From the NCBI GenBank assembly GCA_032164295.1, contig JAJHTX010000006.1:1426001-1490000 (forward strand): a stretch of 64,000 bases of DNA. Reading direction: 5' to 3'. Source of the stretch: Inonotus obliquus (taxonomy: Eukaryota > Basidiomycota > Agaricomycetes > Hymenochaetales > Hymenochaetaceae). The notes beneath the pieces were generated by a model that was given only the letters and a program-made list of their open reading frames with translations, made no database searches and was not told the DNA's origin. This document shows, in pieces, positions 32,739 to 45,280 of this stretch; position 1 is the first letter of the stretch; every line of letters begins with the position of its first letter. The translations under genes were made by a program, and so were the position numbers.

Positions 32739-34313
32739 ATGCGTGCCTTCGTCATCACGAAATACGCTCACCCTTCTCAGATACCTCTCACAAAAGACGC
32801 GCCAGAGCCTAAACCAACCAGGAATGAGGTTGTCGTGGACGTTTACAGCGCCGGGTTAAACTTCTTTGATGTAAATATATGTTCTCTTCTTTCCAAACAC
32901 GCCCCGATGACCTATTAACTATCCAATGTAGATATTACAAGCTCAAGGGTATAAATATTCATCTCTGCTCTACATGCGTCAAGTTCTTCCGTTCTCAAGT
33001 CACACCCGCCTTCTTTCCCACTCCCAGGAAATACCAAACACAACCACCATTCCCGTTCATCTTAGGAGGCGAATTTGCAGGGAAGATTGCGATAAACTCT
33101 CCGATACCTGAAGGATGTCCGTTTAAGCCGGGAGATCGAGTGTTTGGATATCAACAGGGCGCTTACGCAGAACAAGTTGCAGCGGATTGGAGGAAGATGT
33201 TTCCGTTGCCTAAGAATATGACGTTTGATCAGGGTGCGGGGTTGCATATAACATGGCCAACGAGCTACGAGGCTCTTGTAGGCCGAGCTGAACTGAAGCC
33301 AGGTATGAGCTATCACGATGATGGCTCTCAATCTGACTCACACGACACGGAGCTAGGTGAATGGGTGTTAGTAATGGCCGCTGCCGGCGGCGTCGGCCTT
33401 GCAGCGGTCCAACTAGCAAAAGGTAACGATTCTACCATAAACATGTATCACCGTCTGAGCTTTCCATTCTTTAAGCGCTTGGCGCAAAAGTCATCGCCGC
33501 AGCAGGTTCACCTGAGAAAATGGACATCTGCAAAAGATACGGTGGTGCGGACTTCACAATAAACTATATATCTCCGAATTGGCAACAGGAAGTACGGGAT
33601 ATAACAAAGGGACACGGAGTTGATGTTGTTTATGATCCTGTAGGACGTATCAGAGGTAATGTACCACCAATATTCCATTCTCAATCTGACGGGTATCATT
33701 TCCGTGATCTTTGCTGAGATGAGTTTAGATTCATTAAAGTGTATTGCTTGGAAAGGAAGGGCCATTGTTGTTGGGTTTGCTGGCGGCCAGATTGAAAAGG
33801 CACAAAGCTTCCTTACGCTTTCAATGCTATATTGATATTGACCATTTCCTTATTCACGGATAGCTCCCTCTAAACCTCGTTCTACTCAAAAATATTGCCA
33901 TCACTGGCATATACTGGGGTGCATACGAAAGTGCGTCTATACTATTTTCCCTGTAACACCCTTATGCCTCTCGCACTAACAATTCAACATTATTCAGAGA
34001 AGGAACCATCTCGTTACCCAGTCGTATGGAAAGAGCTCTTATCGTACGTTCTCCCCCCTCTCTCAATCAAAATCCTCCACTCATTACATTTTATCACTTT
34101 ACTGTCCGCTAAAACTCTCATTCATTCTTGTTACTATTTCCCAGGCTCCTCGAATCCGGACGAGTAAAACCAGTTGTTTATTCCGAGGTATTCGATTTGG
34201 AGCGTCTAGGTGACGGACTGCGAGCTATCGAGGAACGGAAGACTTGGGGGAAGGCTATTGTACGTATTCGGCAGGATGATAGTGACGGCCAGACCGCTCG
34301 AGCAAAGCTATGA
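32739..34313 (+). CDS. Quinone oxidoreductase-like, zinc-less MDR family
   Basis: Nine exons: 32739-32870, 32932-32948, 33028-33302, 33357-33422, 33476-33655, 33729-33799, 33864-33930, 33998-34043 and 34145-34313; 340 aa. Family marks: the N-terminal GroES-like fold with SAGLNFFD, GGEFAGKI, KPGDRVFG, the dinucleotide site AAAGGVGLAAVQLAK near residues 149-163, YDPVGRI and the late LERLGDGLRAIE. No structural-zinc cysteine cluster is seen. Such NADPH enzymes reduce quinones by one electron or enones by hydride transfer in the cytosol. Exon 2 is 17 nt, and intron 6 (33800-33863) begins with GC in place of GT. Divergent from maleylacetate reductase, it may deal with quinones from the same aromatic route. 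Confidence 0.9.
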
Positions 34314-34797
34314 TAGTGCATTTTTATAAATTCAGTGCAGATTGACAGTCAATTACTTTGATACTTGCTGAGTAGTCAGTGTGGTTGCTTACTAAAGTAA
34401 ATTTTCTGTTTTGTTCCCTTTTACTCTTGATTTTCTTCCCCCGTCTGTTGCATTCGTTGCAATTGCCTTTCTTTCCATGAACGGTATCTCAAGTGTTTTC
34501 ATTCTGCCTTCTTGTTCTTACATCATGGTATGAGTATTCAGAATGAGAGACTCGGGGCGAGAGCAAGTGAAGGGATAATAGAAAACTGTGTCGAGTGACG
34601 AATGCGGCATCGGAATCGGAGAAACAAGAAAGAAACATGACTAAGATTGTGTCTATGCTACGGGTACGAGGTTGCTAAACGGCTGCGTGGCTGAAAACTG
34701 TTCTGATGTGTAGTGAAGCATGATCCGAGAGTGCTACCAAGAGAGCGCGGAACGATATCGAAAGGAGGAATAGAAAGAGTAATGGACGTGATTCAGG
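34314..34797. other. Intergenic between two convergent genes
   Basis: 484 bp between the stops of the quinone oxidoreductase (+) and the RabGAP gene (-). It should be 3' UTR of both. No repeat, hairpin or frame stands out. Confidence 0.5.
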
Positions 34798-37148
34798 TCA
34801 CTTTGGAGATGAGAATGTTGAGAGTCGATGTGAAGACATCGCATCCTCGTTTTGGTGCATGGCTTCCGCGTATCTGAACGCAGTCCATTTCAGTATTGGC
34901 ATGACACGCGGAATACGGGCGGGAATACGGAGAGGCTTACAAGAGCTTGTATCGCACGAGCTCGCTTTCAATGTCTTCGCTCTTCAGTCTCATCATTACC
35001 AGCTCCTTCTGTTTTAACGTTCAGCATGCAACGATCAGTAGACAAGCTGGGTTACGTTCATACGTACCACCAAATCGCAATGCTCCGTGTTCAATTGTGC
35101 GAGTGAATTTTCCAAATTCTTACTATTCACACAGTAAGCACGTAGGGACTCAATGGGATAAAATGCGATCACTCACACTTGAGCACTCAGTTGTCGATTG
35201 GCGTTCCTGAGATTATCCATCTCAACCAAATGCGCCTCTCGATTACGTACAAGTTCCTCGTATTCGTGTGCGTATGCGTCCAGCATGAACGGGGTAATCT
35301 TCAGCTGCAAAGCGTCCATGACGAATCTATCCACGAGATATGCAGGAGAACCTTCGTCATTCAGACTGTTACGTGATGTATTTGGGTCGCTGGTCATAGT
35401 TGGTTGATCGGTGTCCTGAGGGGAATGCAGCATCAGCGTTAGCTTGGAAAAGTAGTCTCGAAGAAAACATAGAAACCCACAATATAAGCTTCTAATAACC
35501 GACTCTTTAGGAATGCAAGGATCTCGTCAAATTTCATGCTAAGCAACGTCTCCTCGCACTTCTGCAATAGTACGATGCTGAACCCGAAGATAGATTCAAC
35601 ACCAGAAGCAAGTACATTGTCGTATATTCGGAAGACGATGTCAAGAGGAAAGCTAAGGCCGGTGTGAGTAATATGAAGCCCTGCCCGAACGAGGGAGTCT
35701 TACCGATAGCTGAACAGTGTCAAAAACCATTGTGAACAGTACATGCTTGACTTTACACCCTGTCGGAGAAAATGTACATGCAAGACAGGCAATATTTCTT
35801 CCACTAGGCGATCAAACTAAGGAAAATTAGCATTAGAGCAGAAGAAGCTTGGGATAGAGAAGACTGACTTGGTACATTCGTAATTGTAGCCCTGGCATCT
35901 CAGGCAAGAAGTGCCCTCGTAGGCCATATGAGTGCATGAGTCGAACAAGGAGACAAAAAGCTTCTTCATCCGGCATCTGTGGTGATGTGTTAGCTTATGA
36001 TAGAAATGCCTATGAAGGACTGACGGACGTTAAGTAGAAGGATAGCTACAACAAAAGGAAGTCCTTGGCAGTATCCCACTTCGGGATCGTACAAAGAGTA
36101 CGCCTTTAACACATTAAACAAGTTTTCTTGGCCGATTCCGTGACCGTCTGTGAAGTAGTCATGATGAGGGAAAGTCCTACCAAATAGGTGAGATGACGGA
36201 AATAACCAGCTCCAATGATGATTCTCACCTTCCAAGGTCCCGTAAGATCGCTTTTTCATGAGGACTAGTTTCCTTGAGAAGGCGAAGATACGTTGTCTCC
36301 AGTTCTGCATCTTTGGATACTGACCTGAAGCGATATAAGTGCAGGAGCTTCCAGAGACAAAATTCATACTGACATGAGTTGCCACACCATTCCTCGCAAT
36401 GATCTTGGAATGCCTCTTTCAATTGCCTTCGCAAGTTTCTCCGGGTGGTCCGAAGCAAACTGTCGATAGTCTGTACAGATAAGATGGGGCTCATACACTG
36501 TTGCGAGGACCTTACCTGCAATTACACATCCCCAGAAATCTTAAAAAATAGTATTATTACGCTGAGAACCAAGATAATGATATGTCACGTACCCCAGTCA
36601 ATAGAATCGAGATTGTCGATATCAGATGCTTCATTTTGGTGCTCATTTTGCAGTTTGGAGAACTCCTCTTGAAGCCGATTTAAGCTAACCCGACGGCTAG
36701 CATCGCCCTGAGACTTTTGTAAATCCAGGCGTTGAAGTAGGAATGGAAGGTTGCCTGCAGACTCCCGGTTTATGCTCCCCAAAGTAAAGCTTGAAGCGGA
36801 TTTCTTGTGTCGCGAAGCTTTCGCAACGGATGTTGAGGACCCTGGTCTGCCGAGAGACACGGTGCTCCTCCGCTCTAGCATTATCGAAGCCAATGATCCG
36901 CGCGAGTTCCCGTTTCCGTTTAATGTGGTTATACCGCTCAGAGGTACATTGGAGAACCGCTCGTCGTCAATCTCGGTACCAGCAGTAGAGTCTGCTACGG
37001 ACTCGCGTCTGTCCATATCCGTGACCTTGGCTGTCGGTGAGAGGAGTTCGTCCAGCGACGCGGTGACTGCCGAAGGTTCGTCGGAGGACATGTCTAGGTC
37101 TACAACGCCAGAAACCGACTCTGAGCGTTTCCTGTTGGAAGAGTACAT
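34798..37148 (-). CDS. TBC-domain Rab GTPase-activating protein (Gyp5/EVI5-like)
   Basis: Twelve exons: 37148-36593, 36539-36516, 36470-36370, about 36324-36229, 36176-36029, 35976-35869, 35816-35704, 35652-35481, 35415-35177, 35122-35068, 35008-34941 and 34873-34798; about 584 aa. A Ser-rich N-terminus comes first. The TBC domain follows: [34 protein letters not shown] with the arginine finger, [16 protein letters not shown] with the Gln finger, and [13 protein letters not shown] coiled coil ends the protein ([18 protein letters not shown]). Gyp5-type proteins switch off Ypt1/Rab8-like GTPases in ER-Golgi and exocytic traffic. The junction behind WQLM (36370/36324) does not fit GT-AG in frame: one base is left over. 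A base error, a rare splice site or true damage would all explain it. Confidence 0.87.
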
Positions 37149-37422
37149 CGTGGATAGATAAGTAGACTTATACTAGGAAGAACATACGCGTCCTTGTGCG
37201 CTGTGGAAATGAGGATGACTGAAAAGCTTGAACAGTGCAAAGTTGAGTGCAAAATCGTGCCGCTGCCAATAAAGCTCGTACCTGTGGACGCGTCGCATTA
37301 CATAAGCAAATTATTTCTGGCGGCACATCTCAGCCTTCCTCAGCCGCGTCGCACGAAGAACATAAACTATAGCTATCGTCTTTGCCGCCGTCTTTGCACC
37401 TAAGACACAAATACGACTCACC
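37149..37422. promoter_or_regulatory. Divergent promoter region, RabGAP / RPB3
   Basis: 274 bp between two head-to-head start codons. It must serve both genes. No TATA box is evident, in keeping with housekeeping genes. Confidence 0.5.
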
Positions 37423-38918
37423 ATGTCATTAGCAGAGCCATCCGTGCGGATACGGGAACTCAAGAAAGACAGAATTAATTTCGTACTTGAGAATGTTGAC
37501 CTGTCGTGCGTTCTCTTGTTTCTCTAACCAGTGTATCACCTGTTCTCACCTCCAGTCAGATTCGCGAACTCGCTGAGACGAGTTATGATGGCCGACGTGC
37601 CCACTCTCGGTATGCCATACATGACCTTACATTCACGATGTGGCTGAGAAAGCCTCCAGCGATCGACATCGTTGAAATCGAGTCAAATACGTCGGTTCTG
37701 CCTGACGAGTTCATCGCACACCGACTGGGGATGGTTCCACTTGTTAGCGGAAACTGCGAAGAGGGTATGCGCTACAACCGAGTACGCTCTGTTCCGTCCT
37801 TTGACTTCCCCATCAACCTTTCTAATGAGCTATAGGACTGCACTTGCGAAGAATATTGTGATTTCTGCTCGGTGAAGCTGATGTTGAACGTGACATGTGG
37901 AGAAAATACTGGGAACATGGATGTTACAAGTGACCATCTGGATGTAGTTCCCGTCGATTTCGCCAGGATAGCCGAAGGCCTTGAGGCTACAGACGATATT
38001 CAGAAACGTCCGGATAAGTTTGGACGCCCAGTCGGACAAGGTTCGCTCCGAGATTGTCACTTATCCCGACTCGAACTGTGATTCTAATTCCTCGCGCTGC
38101 TTCAGGCGAGCCGAATGTCAATCCGGTCTTAATATGCAAGATACGGCAAGGGCAAGAAATCAAAGCCAAGTGCATCGCGAAGAAGGTTTGCTTATTCTAT
38201 TCCTGGCTGGTTTTGAGGCTGATGTCTTACAGGGCATTGCAAAAGAACATGCGAAATGGTCTCCTTGCTCAGCTGTTGGCTTTGAATATGACCCTCACAA
38301 CAAGTTACGGCATACTTCGTACTGGTTTGAAGTAGACCCCAAAACGGAATGGCCATTGAGTGAGAATGCGAAGGAGGAAGAGGCACCACGAGAAGACGAG
38401 CCGTTCGACTTTAATGCAAAACCAGAAAAGTTCTACTTCGATGTAGAGACCGTTGGGAGCTTGTCGCCGCAGGAGGTCGTTTTAAGAGTAAGTACTGGAC
38501 ATGGTCATCATCGGAATTTTATAGGCTAAGCTTCCCGCAGGGTCTCGCTGAACTGCAGATGAAGCTGGCGAACCTCATCCTCGGTCTGAAACCTGTTGAA
38601 CCTGTGTTTGACGGTGGAGGGGCGGCTCAAGTGAATGGACACGACGCTTCGGCTGCTGGTGCCTGGGGAATGGGAGGTAACATTGGGGCTGCGAACGCCA
38701 ATGCCGGGTGGGGAGCAAGTCCGCGAAATGCGGGTGCATCCTCATGGTCGGCTGGCTCGGTATCAGGCTCCGGGACATGGGGCGGAGCCTCACCTGGCTG
38801 GCCCGGGGCGGGAAGCTCAAGTTCAGAATGGAGCGGCGCGTCTCCTGGCTTGAGGGCGGGAAATAGTTCCGGAGGTTGGTCGAGTCCTAATCGTACTGCT
38901 AATGGATGGAACGTGTAG
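37423..38918 (+). CDS. RPB3: RNA polymerase II subunit RPB3
   Basis: Seven exons: 37423-37505, 37560-37609, 37660-37781, 37836-38040, 38106-38185, 38233-38487 and 38541-38918; 390 aa. The assembly-platform domain is clear: [53 protein letters not shown]. The zinc loop is [10 protein letters not shown] with cysteines 87, 89, 93 and 96, and [18 protein letters not shown] follows. RPB3 pairs with RPB11, like the bacterial alpha dimer, to seed Pol II assembly in the nucleus. After residue about 275 the protein runs on into a Gly/Ala/Ser/Trp-rich tail of about 110 residues with repeated W-G/W-S units, much longer than the yeast tail; such tails are disordered and of unknown role. Confidence 0.97.
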
Positions 38919-39085
38919 TACAATAGCATCACAGTTGTGCACAATGATTTTCCAAGCCAAGGGATGTTGTGTGATATGGAAATATCTACTTTGAGCCTGT
39001 CGATCACTCCAAACCAAAAATAAAATCTGACAATTCCTAAAAAGTGCTCCCACTCTCGCCAGCTACCGCCAAGTTTCTATGTTCT

Positions 39086-41737
39086 ATGTCCGTCCCCTTT
39101 CCCTTCTTCAGGGGTGCTACCAACTCCCTGCTTTTCCGTGCTTGTCCTCTCAAAAGTCCACCATGTGCGATCTTTCCGAAATCGAGGCGAAACGTTACAA
39201 GGCACCGGCTTCAGTTCATCCGACAACAGCACTCGAAGCCATCCGAGCCAGAGTCTTTCCAACGTCGACCCAGGTCGGAATTCCTTCTTTACACTGGGAC
39301 TCTTCTCGCTGTAGGGGGCGGATTTTACCTTGCGTACAAGACAAATGAACCGTTTCGTCATACCTGTCTTGCCGCTGTGCGTTGCTCACGGATTGCTCGT
39401 ACGCCGATGTTCATTGCTGACTTGCGCTGCCTAACTCACGTTCCTTCTCTTAGGTGCTGTTGTATTAGGTTGGTTCTGATTTTCCGGCTGGCTTAGATTG
39501 AAACCCAATGAACCTTGTTCGAAAAATGCAGGAGTAATTGACTACAAATGGACTTTCGCGAGGAGTTATGAAGATGAGGGAAAGAAAGCGCAAGCTTACT
39601 CGGACTGCCATTCTCGTAGCGCAACTCGTGTCCTAAGTGCTCTGCTGGCAAACGGCGGTAAGCCGTTATCCAATGTTCAACTTACATATATCACCTACTT
39701 AAATGCCGGAAACAGGAATTTTCATCAAGCTTGGGCAACATATGGCATCCTTGTGCGCTTTCCAACTTTGCTTCTTCCTCTTCATTCAGCTACATATCTA
39801 ACCGACTTCAACAATCACAGATTCATGCTCCCGAGGGAATGGACGAGTACTATGCGACCTCTACAGGACAGATGCTATCCAACACCTTACGACGCCCTCG
39901 AGAGTCTCTTTCTTGAGGAGGTCGGTGCAACTATCGAAGAACTATTCGACGAGTTCGATCCGACGCCGCTAGGGGTAGCGAGTCTTGCTCAAGTACATTC
40001 TGCACGAGATAAGCGGACTGGGAAACGCGTGGCAGTTAAGCTACAGCACCCTCACCTGGCTGAATTCTGTGATGTCGACATGAAGACTGTTGAAGTATCA
40101 CTTCGTACGTCCACATAACCTAACCTCAGCACCAAAGCGATTGACATGACTTGCATTTCCGCTCTCTTCATTTAGGTTGGATTAAGTATTGGTTCCCCGA
40201 ATTCGAGTTTACCTGGCTGGGCGAAGAGATGCGGGAGAACCTACCTAAAGAACTAAATTTCGTCAACGAAGCGTCAAACGCAGAACGGACTGTACGGGAC
40301 TTTGAGAACGTTCGCACTTCGTTATATATTCCGAAGGTTCTATCCACTTCGAAGCGAGTTCTCGTCATGGAGTTTATAGAAGGCGGAAGAGCAGATGACC
40401 TGGAGTTTCTGGCCGAGCATAACATTGACAGGAATCATGTAGCACTTGAGGTCCAGCGAATATTTTGTCGGATGGTCCACTTGAACGGATGGTTCCACGC
40501 TGTTCGTAAGGTTGTCTTATATTGGGTTGGCATTGACTAATGGGACTGTTACTCTTTCTACAGGATCCTCACCTTGGTACACACCTTTCCCTCACCGTCA
40601 CTAATCAACGCCATTCACATTTCTGTCCACAGGTAATTTACTCGTCCGACCAGCTCCAAAGGGCTCAAAATCACCGTATAATTTTGAAGTCGTGCTCCTC
40701 GACCACGGCCAATACTTCGACATTGATAGGGAGCTTCGAATAAATTACAGTAGATTGTGGTTAACCTTCATTTCTCCTGCCTCACCAGAGACGAATGCGG
40801 AGAGGAGGAAGTATGCTGAGATAGTTGGAAACGTCAGCGCAGATCTGGTGGGTATTCTCACAATTATCCTTTGAGCCATATAACCGAATTTCTTGCTTAT
40901 CATTCTTTTAATAGTACCCGGTATTTGAAACTGCTGTTACTGGTGAGCTAGAATGCATTGTACTCGTAGCGGATGATCTTCAAGCCCTGGGTCACTAGGT
41001 CGCGCGGGTCTCGATGGGTCATGGGAAATCGACGAATATACTCCTGGAAAGAAGCGACCTGCGAGCCTAGTCGACTTGACGCCTCAAACCGAGGAAGAAA
41101 TGGAAATAATAAGAAACGCCGTTATCCAAAAGGAAGGACTTCTCATCTCGGTTTTTGACGTGCTTCGTCGAGTACCACGACGAGTCCTGATGTTGCTCAA
41201 GTTGAACGATTTAGTTAGGTAAGTCCTCGTCCACGTCCATGTCGTTTCTGAGCGAATTATGACTGTCCTGTAGGAGTTTGGACCGATCATTAGCTACAAC
41301 GCATTCAAGCGTGAGCTTGATTTATCCGTCATTTTATTATGTGACTTGCTTGACGATGGTGCCTTCAGATTCGCATCTTCCTAATCACTGCACAATTCTG
41401 CAACCTCGCCGTTTATGAGGACTGTAAACGCTCGCTAATCGAGTCAGTGAAGAAGCAGGGATCGTTCTCTGTAGGCCAGTTATGGAGTTACTTCAGCCAA
41501 TGGTGGTAAGTCCATACTCGTACTAAGAATATAGTGCGCTTCTCCACATATTCTAATACATCGTTCCGTTCTTTTCATTGTAGGCACTACCAAAAACAAC
41601 ACCAGCGTATACGCCTCGTTGAGTTGGCATTAGACACTGAAGCATGGCTAGTCATGACCAAGGCGTGGTTATACGGGCTTTATCATAGAGGATACCGCGG
41701 TGCCCGTTTGGCAGCTGCTGGATTAACTGTAACTTAG
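39086..41737 (+). CDS. ABC1/ADCK-type atypical kinase, mitochondrial (MCP2/ADCK1-like)
   Basis: Thirteen exons: 39086-39398, 39454-39468, 39532-39657, 39716-39752, 39821-40104, 40176-40501, 40564-40576, 40633-40847, 40915-40942, 40999-41218, 41274-41310, 41369-41505 and 41584-41737; 634 aa. A basic, Ser-rich presequence leads to a hydrophobic segment (LLYTGTLLAVGGGFYLAY). The family motif with KxGQ is IFIKLGQHM, then PLGVASLAQVHSA (the Ala-rich nucleotide loop), VAVKLQHP with the Lys, FVNEASNAER, DPHLGN at 368-373 and LLDHGQYFD with the metal Asp. UbiB-like proteins of this group act on lipid or coenzyme Q homeostasis at the inner membrane. Two microexons (15 and 13 nt) are needed; the 13-nt one codes DPHL. 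Confidence 0.93.
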
Positions 41738-42000
41738 AGCATATCGTACATACAATTTAGAATCATAAAGTGGACCCATCCGTAGCCTTGTTTGTTGATA
41801 GAGGCTGAGAGATGACGTTGTGTCGTTTGTTGACAGGTTTGCTTTACCTCAAGGTGCCCTTTGGGCGATATTTCCCGCAGCGGTGAGATCGCTCACGGAG
41901 AGAAAAGCTAGAGCTAGATAATGAGTAGGGTAACTTCTATTGTCGTCAGCATCTATACATGAATCAAGAAACTCTACAACCAAACACTTTTTAAAACACA

Positions 42001-43359
42001 TTATTTCGGTCCAAACGACTCCCACACCCTATCCGCAATACCCATTATCGTTTCACACCACTCCTTCTCTGCTCTGTCCAAATCCCCCCTCGAAGTCGAA
42101 GAAAGAATAAACGGAACACCTGCATCACCGCCTCTATTCACCTCAGGAACAAGAGGAAGTTCTCCGAGAACAGGTGCTGATAATTCTTCAGCGGATCGTC
42201 GGAACGCGTCGGGGGAGCCGAAGAGGAGATGCGGAGTGGAACAGGATGGACAGAGAAAGTAAGATGTGTTTAAAACGAGACCGGTTATCTTGGTAATTCA
42301 AAGAGATATGAGACGGATTTGAGAAAAGCGAGTTGTTGTGACGACAAATGCACTCACGGGGATTGAGACTTTCCGGAACATCGCGATACCCTTCCGAACG
42401 TCTGAAAGTGAGACGTCTTGGGGAGTAGAAACTATCACAGCACCTATTAAGCAACAAAATCAGTGTCACTTCGAAAGTCCCATATACACAAGTCCTCCAT
42501 ACCATCAACATTAACGAGTTGACCCACAGTTAATGGAACATCTCCCGTCCCAGGAGGCATATCAACAACAAGCACATCCAACCCAGGTCCAACAGGTTCA
42601 ACCATCCCCGCACATTCTCTCCAATCAACATCGAACAATAATTGTTGAATGGCCTTTTGGACCATAAGACCGCGCCAGACTACGGGAGTGTCGTCTCGTG
42701 TTGGTTGCGAGGCGCCGGGGAGGAGAGTTTTGGGTAGGAGAAAGCCAACGGACATACAGGGGATACGGTGGTTCTTGAGAGGGATGAGGGCTCCGGCTTT
42801 GTGGTTAAGTGGTCGTTAGTTAATAATTGGTGGTGTACGCCCCGGATAAGGAAAAAAGACGGGGACATACATTCTGTTAGCTCAGGTTCCTCGCAGTCGT
42901 GCAGTCCCATGAGTTTAGGCATAGACGGGCCATACACATCAAGGTCCAACAAGCCCACCCGGAGTCTCCTGCCCATTTTGCGAGCTTGTAACGCAAGAGC
43001 CATTGCCAGATTCACTACACACAAAGGTTCGCATCATCTACGGAAGCATCACCAGACAAAGAATCACTCACCAGCAACAGTACTCTTCCCCACCCCGCCC
43101 TTCCCACTTGCCACAACAATCACCTTATTCGCATTCGGTATATTTCTCTTCGGCGGTACTCCTCTCCGAGGCAGCATCGGCGGAGCACCTGTACGTGGAA
43201 GACCCTTTTTGAGGATGTTAGTCTACGGCAGCCAATTACATGATAGCTCACTAAAGGATTTTCATGGTGGACAACCCGAGTTGTGTGTATCAGAGCTCTT
43301 GAGCCACGTAAACTCGAAAATGAGACCAGATAACATCTGGTCGTTGTAAAGGGTAGCAT
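42001..43359 (-). CDS. Mitochondrial Fe-S P-loop NTPase IND1/NUBPL type
   Basis: Six exons: 43359-43252, 43204-43072, 43014-42871, 42796-42503, 42443-42358 and 42288-42001; 350 aa. The N-terminus is a Ser/Arg/Thr presequence. The deviant Walker A loop [10 protein letters not shown] is at 69-78, then [27 protein letters not shown] and [15 protein letters not shown]. The cluster-binding pair C-P-S-C is at 268-271 (YFLCPSC), as in Mrp/Nbp35 relatives. Ind1/NUBPL delivers or assembles [4Fe-4S] clusters for respiratory complex I in the matrix; this matches organisms that have complex I. Cytosolic Nbp35/Cfd1 are excluded by the presequence and the spacing of motifs. It is convergent with the ABC1-type gene, 263 bp away. 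Confidence 0.93.
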
Positions 43360-43660
43360 TGAATTGGCTTGAGGTGGTTCGGTGTCAGTTTATGCTTTTT
43401 AGCTTCCGTGTTCTAATCCAAGCCCAAGAATTGGGCTCGTCGATCACGCTTGCTTACGTACGCAAACTTGGCACTTGACTACGAGACTGACAGTAAGAGC
43501 ATATATACATACAAAAGCAAATCCCATTGAGAAATATACCATGGCAAGAAGACTATTCACAACAGACAACTACTCATTATACCCACGATCCAGAATTCCC
43601 TAAAATACTTTGACCCCGATGCCACAGTTATCGCTTAGAACAGCTTAGTATCACCGTGAC

Positions 43661-45215
<1,555 letters not shown>

Positions 45216-45267
45216 CGGAGTACTACAAGACGAGTGCGTCCTACTGATCCATGCCAAGCACCGAACG

Positions 45268-45280
45268 GTTTATATACCAT
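45268..45280 (-). promoter_or_regulatory. TATA box of the Mn peroxidase gene
   Basis: In gene sense GGTATATAAACCG lies about 55-65 bp before the ATG at 45215. This is a textbook TATA element at a fitting distance. A core resembling a metal-response element in gene sense (TGCGCTC, 45498-45504) lies some 285 bp upstream; a single match of this kind is weak evidence. Confidence 0.65.

Noticed and set aside
36751..37161. 136-codon plus-strand frame
   Set aside because: Antisense of the Ser-rich first exon of the RabGAP gene, which continues in phase into a TBC domain.
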